From assembly GCA_030145435.1 (NCBI GenBank), contig JAQYVQ010000283.1:1-6798 (forward strand): a DNA stretch of 6,798 nt, read 5' to 3'. The position numbers were made by a program, and so were the translations under genes. The stretch comes from Syntrophobacteria bacterium. Its GTDB lineage: Bacteria; Desulfobacterota; DSWW01. Of the stretch, positions 1-5,301 are shown in pieces. Under the pieces are notes generated by a model that saw only the letters and a list, made by a program, of their open reading frames with translations, did no database searches and was not told the origin of the DNA. How positions within the stretch are numbered: position 1 is the stretch's first letter; each line of letters starts with the position of its first letter.

Positions 1-31
1 ATAGCACAGAAGCACGACCGGGGCGACCGCC

Positions 32-61
32 TTGACCTTTTCCGTTCCGTTGGGCTATTGA
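32..61 (+). promoter_or_regulatory. Weak candidate sigma70 promoter for the small membrane protein
   Basis: TTGACC at 32-37 matches five of six bases of a -35 box. With an 18-base spacer it is followed by TATTGA at 56-61, which matches the -10 consensus poorly. If used, the transcript would begin near 68 and carry about 100 bases of hairpin-rich leader before the small ORF at 169. This is a motif match only. Confidence 0.2.
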
Positions 62-153
62 ACGGGTGCAGGAGCCGGGGGGCCGGGGCCATCGTCCCCG
101 GGTGCCGTCAGGCTTGGCAACATGGCGGGGTGGATGTCTTATTACATGGTTGC
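42..153 (+). other. Gene-free stretch with serial inverted repeats (possible structured leader)
   Basis: No convincing gene is seen in the first 168 bases. One forward frame is open from the window edge into the small ORF at 169, but its residues look like unselected GC-rich translation. The stretch holds several inverted repeats. CCGTTC (42-47) pairs with GAACGG (60-65). CCGGGG (83-88) pairs with CCCCGG (96-101) around a 7-base loop. TGCC (103-106) pairs with GGCA (116-119). GCAACATG (117-124) pairs with CATGGTTGC (145-153) with one bulged G. The third and fourth overlap and would be mutually exclusive. The last hairpin ends two bases before the AGGAG ribosome binding site of the next gene. 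I recognise no known riboswitch. It may be a leader RNA, a terminator region of an unseen upstream gene, or chance pairing in GC-rich DNA. Confidence 0.25.
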
Positions 154-168
154 ACAGGAGTCGGCGTG

Positions 169-312
169 ATGGATATTGGTTATGTGATACTTATGCTGCT
201 GGTCCTGGTCTACGGCGCGACCGCCGCCTTCCTCTACTTACGGGCGCGACAGGTACCGACCGTTCCGGAAGAGGCACAGGAGATGCCCCCGGAGGAGCCT
301 GAAGTCCCTTGA
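169..312 (+). CDS. Small single-pass membrane protein, 47 aa, unknown function
   Basis: This is a 47-residue protein that I cannot assign to a family. Residues 3-24 form one hydrophobic segment rich in Leu, Val, Ala and Tyr. It is followed by R25 and R27 and then a Pro/Glu-rich acidic tail (residues 30-47, with six Glu and six Pro). By the positive-inside rule the acidic tail should face the cytoplasm; this is inference. The start is supported by AGGAG at 156-160, eight bases before ATG. A 15-codon ORF (122-169) ends in TGA overlapping this ATG, which could be translational coupling or chance. In size and layout it resembles small accessory proteins such as CcmD-type or cytochrome-oxidase CcoQ-type subunits, but nothing in the visible neighbourhood supports either. 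It converges on the Roadblock gene, leaving 32 bp between them. Confidence 0.5.
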   Translation: MDIGYVILMLLVLVYGATAAFLYLRARQVPTVPEEAQEMPPEEPEVP

Positions 313-344
313 CGAGAGTCTAGGCATTCTGTCCTGCTTGCGGG

Positions 345-707
345 CTAGAGGAGCGCGCGTACTTGTTCGGCGCCTTTTCGCATATCCAGCAGCAGCATAC
401 CGGGCTTGCCGAACCGGCTGGAGAGAACCGTGAGGCAGGCATCCTGGCTAACTTCCATCACGACGATATAGCCCAGGTCTGCCTGAAGGAAGAACTGACG
501 GGGTTTGCCCTTGCCCAGCTCCTCGCCACACCGTTCGGCAAGGCCCTGGAACGCGGCCGTCAGGGCGGCAACACGCTCTTCCTCCAGGTTTTCTGACAGG
601 ACCGAGGCAATGATGAAGCCCTCCTGGCTGACGAGGGCGGCGGCCTCGATGTCGGCGGAAGAGGCCTTGAGCTTCTCCAGGGCTTGTTGGATCTCTTGGC
701 TTCGCAT
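345..707 (-). CDS. Roadblock/LC7 domain protein
   Basis: This 120-residue protein is essentially one Roadblock/LC7 domain. The fold shows in order: an N-terminal helix (2-15), a strand pair around ALVSQEGFIIAS (24-35), a long helix (43-66), the strands QFFLQADLGYIVVMEVSQD (71-89) and CLTVLSS (91-97), and a C-terminal helix ending at the last residue (103-120). In bacteria such proteins (MglB is the best known) bind small Ras-like GTPases, as GAPs or scaffolds, in polarity and motility. No MglA-type GTPase is visible here, so the partner and role are unknown. I chose the ATG at 707 because AAGGAG lies 7-8 bases upstream (715-720 on the plus strand). An in-frame ATG at 734 has no ribosome binding site. 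The gene is transcribed divergently from the aminotransferase-serA operon, from its own TTGACA promoter. Confidence 0.85.
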   Translation of the reverse strand: MRSQEIQQALEKLKASSADIEAAALVSQEGFIIASVLSENLEEERVAALTAAFQGLAERCGEELGKGKPRQFFLQADLGYIVVMEVSQDACLTVLSSRFGKPGMLLLDMRKGAEQVRALL

Positions 708-762
708 GAAATCTCTCCTTGATTGGGAAGGCATTAGATTTTAAACAAAGAAATACAATTCC

Positions 763-791
763 ATTTTGCAAAATATCGCCGTTTATGTCAA
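763..791 (-). promoter_or_regulatory. Candidate sigma70 promoter of the Roadblock gene
   Basis: Reading leftward, a perfect TTGACA (791-786) is followed after 17 bases by CAAAAT (768-763), four of six matches to TATAAT. The surrounding 735-800 is much more AT-rich than the flanking genes. Transcription would begin near 756, giving a leader of about 50 bases. Confidence 0.45.
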
Positions 792-841
792 ATGTTTTTG
801 TTCCCCCGGCCCGGTCGAGTGGTGCTAACTCCTCTTTATAA

Positions 842-870
842 TTGACAATTTCTGCGGCGCATGCTAAAAA
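842..870 (+). promoter_or_regulatory. Candidate sigma70 promoter of the aminotransferase-serA operon
   Basis: A perfect TTGACA (842-847) is followed by a 17-base spacer and TAAAAA (865-870). Transcription would begin near 877, leaving a leader of about 58 bases before the ATG at 935. The -35 box lies 50 bp from the opposing -35 of the Roadblock gene, so a regulator binding 792-841 could affect both. I see no obvious operator palindrome in that gap. Confidence 0.55.
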
Positions 871-934
871 TATCAGGTTTGCGTATCGTGCGGCTTCGTT
901 CCTGGCCCCCTCGGGGAGAAAAAAGGGCAATCCC

Positions 935-2074
935 ATGAAGAAAACGCTGCTGCTCACGCCTGGCCCCACGCCGGTTCCGGAAGACGTGCTGGAGGCCATG
1001 GCCAGGCCGATGATTCACCATCGGCATGAACCGTTTCGGGCCGTTGTCGCGAAGGTGAAAGAGGACCTGAAGTACCTTTTCCAGACAAAAAATGACGTGC
1101 TGATCTTAGGCTCCACCGGCACGGGCGCCATGGAAGGCGCCGTGGCCAATCTTCTTTCCCGTGGCGACAAGGCAATCGTGGTGCAGGGAGGGAAGTTTGG
1201 TGAAAGGTGGACCGAGATCTGTGAGGCATACGGCGTAGAGGCGATCCCCGTCGACGTGGAATGGGGGAAGGCCGTGGATCCGGAACAGGTGCGAGCGGCT
1301 CTCGACCGGGCCCCGGACGCTAAGGCGGTCTTGCTGCAGGCCTCGGAGACCTCCACCGGTGTTCGGCATCCGTTCCGTGAGATTGCAGACCTCGTTGCCT
1401 CGAGGGAGAACACGGTCATCGTCGTGGATGCGATCACCGCGCTGGGTGTGTTCGACATTCAGACAGACGCATGGAAACTCGATGTGGTGGTCACCGGTTC
1501 CCAGAAGGCCCTGATGCTTCCCCCCGGCCTCGCCTTCGCGTGCCTGAGCGAAAAGGCCTGGCGGCTGGCGGAGGCGTCGGACCTTCCGAAGTATTACTTC
1601 GATTTTGCCAAGGAGAAGAAGAACCTGGCGAAGAACCAGACCGCCTACACGTCTTCCGTGTCGTTGATCATCGGGTTGCAGGCTTCCCTGGCACGGATCA
1701 AGGAAGAAGGGCTGGAGAATCTGTTCGCCAGGACCGACAAGCTTGCCCGAGCCACCCGGGCGGGCGTGAAGGCCCTGGGCCTCGAGTTGCTCGCTCCTGA
1801 ATCGCCGAGTGATGCCTGTACGGCCATCATGGTCCCGGAAGGGATCGACGGCGCGAAGATCCCAACGTTGATCCGCGAGAAATACGGCGTGGCCGTCGCC
1901 GGAGGCCAGGGCCACTTGAAGGGCAAGATCATTCGCATCTCGCACATGGGGTACGTGAACGCCTACGACATCTTGAGTGGGCTGGCGGCCCTCGAATTCG
2001 TTCTCCGGGATCTGGGCTATTCCCTGGAGACGGGCGCATCGGTCAAGGCCGCCCTGGACATCCTGGCTTCTTAG
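935..2074 (+). CDS. Class V aminotransferase, alanine/serine--glyoxylate family; probable phosphoserine aminotransferase analogue
   Basis: This is a PLP-dependent fold-type I aminotransferase of 379 residues, full length for the small alanine-glyoxylate/serine-pyruvate/aspartate aminotransferase family. The family opening LLTPGPTPVP is at 6-15 and HHRHEPFR at 28-35. The cofactor loop GSTGTGAMEGAV spans 59-70. D165 in VVDAIT should contact the pyridine nitrogen, and K191 in TGSQKALMLPPG is the Schiff-base lysine. R334 in KIIRISHMG is the likely substrate-carboxylate arginine. The ATG at 935 has AGGG seven bases upstream; a longer frame from TTG at 842 would begin inside the -35 box and is rejected. 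The gene is the first in a unit with serA, 20 bp apart. In the serine pathway the missing step between SerA and SerB is transamination of phosphohydroxypyruvate, and class V enzymes of this type are known beside serA in other bacteria. That substrate is inferred; alanine, serine or aspartate with glyoxylate or pyruvate are alternatives. Confidence 0.9.
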   Translation: MKKTLLLTPGPTPVPEDVLEAMARPMIHHRHEPFRAVVAKVKEDLKYLFQTKNDVLILGSTGTGAMEGAVANLLSRGDKAIVVQGGKFGERWTEICEAYGVEAIPVDVEWGKAVDPEQVRAALDRAPDAKAVLLQASETSTGVRHPFREIADLVASRENTVIVVDAITALGVFDIQTDAWKLDVVVTGSQKALMLPPGLAFACLSEKAWRLAEASDLPKYYFDFAKEKKNLAKNQTAYTSSVSLIIGLQASLARIKEEGLENLFARTDKLARATRAGVKALGLELLAPESPSDACTAIMVPEGIDGAKIPTLIREKYGVAVAGGQGHLKGKIIRISHMGYVNAYDILSGLAALEFVLRDLGYSLETGASVKAALDILAS

Positions 2075-2094
2075 GCAGTGGTAAGGGACAAGGT

Positions 2095-3693
2095 ATGAGC
2101 AGCTATCGCGTACTGGTTACGGACAACCTCTCCCCAAAGGGAGTCGAGATCTTCCGGAATACGCCCGGGATCGAGACGGTGGTGGATAACGAGATCTCGG
2201 CCGAAGGGCTCGCCGAGTCCCTGAAGGACTTTGACGCCCTCGTGGTTCGGAGCCGAACCAAGCTGACGGCGGATCTGATCGAGAAGGCGGACCGGCTGAA
2301 GGTGGTCGGAAGGGCCGGGACCGGCCTGGACAACATCGACATCGAAGCGGCGACGAAACGGGGAATCGCCGTGATGAACACGCCCGGTGGGAACACGGTT
2401 ACCACCGCCGAGCACGCCCTTTCCCTGCTGTTCTCCCTGACCCGCAACGTTCCCCAGGCGTCCGCCTCGATGAAGGCGGGCAAGTGGGAAAAGAAGAAGT
2501 TTCAGGGGCGGGAGCTCTTTCACAAGACCCTGGGCGTCCTCGGCCTGGGTCAGATCGGCAGTGTGGTTGCGGACCGGGCCAAGGGCCTGAAGATGGACGT
2601 GATCGCCTACGACCCCTACCTGACGGCCGAGCTGGCGCACAAGAAGGGGGTGGAGGCCGTCACGATCGACGAACTGCTGGCCCGCGCCGACTACATCACG
2701 GTTCATGTTCCGCTGAACAAGAGCACGCACCATCTCCTCAACGCGGATGCCTTCTCGAAGATGAAGGACGGCGTCATGCTCGTTCACTGCGCCCGAGGCG
2801 GCATCATCGACGAACAGGCCCTACTCGAGGCCCTGAAGAGCGGGAAGGTGGCGGGCGCCGCCCTGGACGTTTTCGAGACCGAACCCCCCGGGGAGAGTCC
2901 CCTGCTGGCCCTCGACAACGTGATCTGCACGCCCCACCTGGGGGCCTCCACGGCCGAGGCGCAGGAGAACGTGGCCGTGGCGGTGGCCGAACAGATCGCC
3001 GATTACCTGACCAAGGGCCTGATCCGGAATGCGGTGAACGTCCCGTCCGTGAGCAAGGAGAGCCTCGCCTTGCTCCGGCCTTACATCCGTCTGTGCGAGA
3101 GGATGGGAAGCCTCTACACGCAGATGTCCCCAGGGCCCGTGGAAGAGGTGCGGGTGGAGTACTCCGGCAACCTGGCCGACCACGAATCCCGGCCGCTCAC
3201 CGTGGCCCTCCTGAAAGGCCTCCTCGCGCCGATGCGTGAAGAGGAGACGGTCAACTACGTCAATGCGCCCCTCATCGCGGAAGACCAGGGGATCCGCGTC
3301 ACGGAAGGGACGACCAAGAGGGACGTGACCTTCACGAACAAGGTCACCATCTATCTTCGTTCCGGCTCGAGAGAGGACTGCCTGGTGGGCGCCGTGTTCG
3401 GCAAAGAGGGCCCCCCGCGGTTGGTACGCATGAACCAATACTTTGGGGAGGCCATCCTGGAAGGCAACATGCTCATCATGGAGAACCTGGACAAGCCGGG
3501 CATCGTCGGTGCGATCGGGGTCCTGCTGGGAGAGAACAAGATCAACATCGCCGGCTTCCATCTCGGGCGGGACGAGCAAGGCGGAAAGGCGGTCGCCTTC
3601 ATCAACGTGGATGCTCCGGTTCCCAAGGAGGTCCTGGAGAAGGCGTCAAAGCTCCCGAACATCCTTTCCGTCAAGTATATTACCCTTGGGTGA
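2095..3693 (+). CDS. serA: D-3-phosphoglycerate dehydrogenase, long (type I) form
   Basis: A cytoplasmic enzyme that oxidises 3-phosphoglycerate to 3-phosphohydroxypyruvate with NAD+, the first step of the phosphorylated serine pathway. Its 532 residues match the long family form of about 525-530. Domains in order are a substrate-binding half (1-100 and about 285-318), a Rossmann NAD domain (about 101-284) with GLGQIG at 150-155 and the acidic D173 after strand two, an intervening regulatory domain (about 320-455), and a C-terminal ACT domain (about 459-532). The catalytic set is complete: R234 in CARGG, E263 in ETEPP and H281 in TPHLGAST. In the ACT domain D466 and N484 line up with serine-binding positions known in other long-form enzymes, so feedback inhibition by serine is plausible. 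The ATG has AAGGG seven bases upstream. It lies 20 bp after the aminotransferase and is almost certainly co-transcribed with it. Confidence 0.97.
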   Translation: MSSYRVLVTDNLSPKGVEIFRNTPGIETVVDNEISAEGLAESLKDFDALVVRSRTKLTADLIEKADRLKVVGRAGTGLDNIDIEAATKRGIAVMNTPGGNTVTTAEHALSLLFSLTRNVPQASASMKAGKWEKKKFQGRELFHKTLGVLGLGQIGSVVADRAKGLKMDVIAYDPYLTAELAHKKGVEAVTIDELLARADYITVHVPLNKSTHHLLNADAFSKMKDGVMLVHCARGGIIDEQALLEALKSGKVAGAALDVFETEPPGESPLLALDNVICTPHLGASTAEAQENVAVAVAEQIADYLTKGLIRNAVNVPSVSKESLALLRPYIRLCERMGSLYTQMSPGPVEEVRVEYSGNLADHESRPLTVALLKGLLAPMREEETVNYVNAPLIAEDQGIRVTEGTTKRDVTFTNKVTIYLRSGSREDCLVGAVFGKEGPPRLVRMNQYFGEAILEGNMLIMENLDKPGIVGAIGVLLGENKINIAGFHLGRDEQGGKAVAFINVDAPVPKEVLEKASKLPNILSVKYITLG

Positions 3694-3801
3694 GCGTCTA
3701 CATTCGTCCACCCGTGTTTGGCCACTTCAAGAGGAACAGAATCCCTTTCGCCCAAGCCCTCGAGACAGGGGAAGTCTGCGCGATTTGAAGGAGAAAACCG
3801 A

Positions 3802-5100
3802 ATGAACAGTGTCGTCATTGTAGGTGCCCAGTGGGGAGACGAAGGCAAGGGGAAGGTGGTCGACTATTTTGCGAAGCAGGCGAACGTGATCGTCCGCTAC
3901 GCAGGAGGCAACAATGCCGGCCACACGATCGTCGTGAAAGGCGAGACAACGATCCTGCACCTGATCCCTTCCGGCATCCTCCACAAGGGCAAGGTGGGCG
4001 TGCTGGGCAACGGAATGGTCGTGGATCCCGCGGTACTCCTGCAGGAGATGGAGGGCCTCGCGAAGAAGGGAATCAAGCTCACGGCGAAGAATTTCTTCAT
4101 TAGCGAGAGGGCGCACCTCATCCTGCCCTACCACCGTAGGATCGACCTCGCCCGGGAAAAGGCAAAGACCAAGAAAGGCAAGATCGGGACCACCGGCAGG
4201 GGGATCGGTCCGGCCTATGAAGACAAGGCGACCCGGGCCGGCATCCGGTTTGTGGATCTGCTGAACGAGGAAGTGTTCGAAGAGCGGCTTCGGGCCGTGC
4301 TCAAGGAGAAGAACGCCTACCTGAAACACGTCCTCAAGCAACCCGGGTTCTCTTTCTCCGCCGTGCGGAAGGAATACCTCGGCTATGCGAAGCGCCTGAA
4401 GCGGTACGTGACCGACGTCTCCCTGCTCTTGGACGACATGCTCGTGAAGGGGAAGAGGATTCTCTTCGAGGGGGCCCAGGGAACGCTGCTCGACATCGAC
4501 CACGGCACCTACCCGTTCGTGACTTCCTCGAGCGCCGGGGTCGGGGGCGTGCTGGCCGGCTGCGGCGTGGCTCCCTACTTCCTCCAGGAGATCGTGGGCG
4601 TGATCAAGGCCTACACGACCCGGGTGGGGGGAGGACCGTTTCCTACCGAGCTCACCGACGCGGTGGGGGAGCACCTGCGCAGGGAGGGGGCCGAGTACGG
4701 AGCCACGACGGGCAGAGCCCGGCGGTGCGGCTGGTTCGACGCGGTGGTCGGCCGCTATGGTGTGAGAGTCAACGGCTTCACCGGGCTGGCCCTGACCAAG
4801 CTAGACACCCTGACAGGCCTCGATCCGATCCGAATCTGCACGGGCTATCGGGCGGGAAGGAAGCGGATCACGGAATTCCCGGCCGATATTCGAGAGATGG
4901 AGCAGGCGAAGCCGATCTACGAGGACATGCGGGGTTGGAAAGAGGATATCCAGGGCGCCCGCTGCCTGGAGGACCTGCCTCGCAACGCGATTCGGTACGT
5001 CAGAAGGCTCGAGGCGCTCGTGGGGGTTCCGTTTTTCCTCATGTCGGTGGGCCCGCAGAGACAGCAGAGCATCGTTATAGAGAACCCTTTCGAAACTTGA
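3802..5100 (+). CDS. purA: Adenylosuccinate synthetase
   Basis: This cytoplasmic enzyme makes adenylosuccinate from IMP, aspartate and GTP, the first committed step from IMP to AMP. It has 432 residues, the normal bacterial length. All signature blocks are present: the glycine-rich loop GAQWGDEGKGK (8-18) with catalytic D13, GNNAGHT (36-42) with catalytic H41, KIGTTGRGIGP (127-137), EGAQGTLLDIDHGTYPFVT (223-241), TRVGGGPFPTE (273-283), the IMP/GTP region TTGRARRCGW (302-311), the guanine-specificity motif TKLD (332-335), and SVGPQR (415-420). ATG 3802 is chosen because AAGGAG lies eight bases upstream and the protein opens at the family's usual point. A TTG 84 bases further upstream adds a low-complexity extension and is rejected. 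The 108 bp after serA contains no clear terminator or strong promoter, so read-through from the serine operon is possible. Confidence 0.98.
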   Translation: MNSVVIVGAQWGDEGKGKVVDYFAKQANVIVRYAGGNNAGHTIVVKGETTILHLIPSGILHKGKVGVLGNGMVVDPAVLLQEMEGLAKKGIKLTAKNFFISERAHLILPYHRRIDLAREKAKTKKGKIGTTGRGIGPAYEDKATRAGIRFVDLLNEEVFEERLRAVLKEKNAYLKHVLKQPGFSFSAVRKEYLGYAKRLKRYVTDVSLLLDDMLVKGKRILFEGAQGTLLDIDHGTYPFVTSSSAGVGGVLAGCGVAPYFLQEIVGVIKAYTTRVGGGPFPTELTDAVGEHLRREGAEYGATTGRARRCGWFDAVVGRYGVRVNGFTGLALTKLDTLTGLDPIRICTGYRAGRKRITEFPADIREMEQAKPIYEDMRGWKEDIQGARCLEDLPRNAIRYVRRLEALVGVPFFLMSVGPQRQQSIVIENPFET

Positions 5101-5113
5101 GCCTTATTAGACC

Positions 5114-5142
5114 TTGCAAATAACCGCCTGAGTCATTAAAAT
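5114..5142 (+). promoter_or_regulatory. Candidate sigma70 promoter of tRNA-Lys
   Basis: TTGCAA (5114-5119), a 17-base spacer and TAAAAT (5137-5142, five of six matches to TATAAT) stand between purA and the tRNA. Initiation would fall near 5149, about 13 bases before the mature tRNA 5' end. The promoter lies entirely on the side away from the integrated element, so insertion would leave tRNA expression intact. Confidence 0.5.
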
Positions 5143-5161
5143 ACAAAGGTTTAATGGAAGA

Positions 5162-5237
5162 GGGCCGTTAACTCAGTTGGTAGAGTATCTGCCTTTTAAG
5201 CAGAGAGCCGCCGGTTCAAGTCCGGCACGGCCCACCA
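5162..5237 (+). tRNA. tRNA-Lys (anticodon UUU)
   Basis: This is a complete 76-base cloverleaf. The acceptor stem GGGCCGT (5162-5168) pairs with ACGGCCC (5227-5233) over all seven pairs, followed by discriminator A5234 and an encoded CCA (5235-5237). The D stem ACTC (5171-5174) pairs with GAGT (5183-5186). The anticodon stem TCTGC (5188-5192) pairs with GCAGA (5200-5204) around the loop CTTTTAA, with anticodon TTT at 5195-5197 reading AAA/AAG lysine codons. The T stem GCCGG (5210-5214) pairs with CCGGC (5222-5226) around TTCAAGT. An integrase gene starts its 3' end only 43 bases downstream, so the 3' half of this tRNA is the probable chromosomal attachment site of an integrative element. No second copy of the 3' end is present in the window. 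Confidence 0.97.
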
Positions 5238-5266
5238 GTTAATGACAATATATTTCAATTACTTGG

Positions 5267-5301
5267 AACAAGGGTTGGGTCATTGGACCTGACCCTTTGT
5301 T
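5267..5301. terminator. Candidate bidirectional terminator hairpin between tRNA-Lys and the integrase
   Basis: AACAAGGGT (5267-5275) pairs with ACCCTTTGTT (5292-5301) with one bulged base. Inside it, GGTC (5278-5281) can pair with GACC (5286-5289) around a 4-base loop. An alternative is GGGTCA (5277-5282) with TGACCC (5290-5295). The hairpin covers the integrase stop codon. T-runs on either side are short, so termination strength is uncertain. Confidence 0.35.

Noticed and set aside
1..60. Possible riboswitch or tail of an upstream gene at the left edge
   Set aside because: I compared it by memory with c-di-GMP, ZTP, fluoride and cobalamin consensus motifs and with SRP RNA; none fits beyond short fragments, and no frame gives a recognisable protein end.
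708..734. An upstream ATG (734) for the Roadblock gene
   Set aside because: It has no ribosome binding site, whereas ATG 707 has AAGGAG at ideal spacing.
842..934. An upstream TTG start that would add 31 residues to the aminotransferase
   Set aside because: It lies inside the predicted -35 box, has no ribosome binding site, and the extension does not resemble the family. ATG 935 begins exactly at the usual family N-terminus.
448..999. A 183-residue minus-strand frame spanning the divergent promoter region
   Set aside because: It crosses both promoters and runs out of frame through the Roadblock gene, with low-complexity Arg/Pro/Gly translation.
1106..1945. A 279-residue minus-strand reading frame opposite the aminotransferase
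   Set aside because: It is antisense to a gene with complete catalytic motifs and shows no recognisable domain.
3718..3801. A TTG start adding 28 residues to PurA
   Set aside because: The extension is low-complexity, and ATG 3802 has a strong AAGGAG and matches the conserved family start.
3727..4674. A 315-residue minus-strand reading frame opposite purA
   Set aside because: It is fully antisense to a highly conserved gene, has biased composition, and shows no domain; it is a shadow of high GC at third codon positions.
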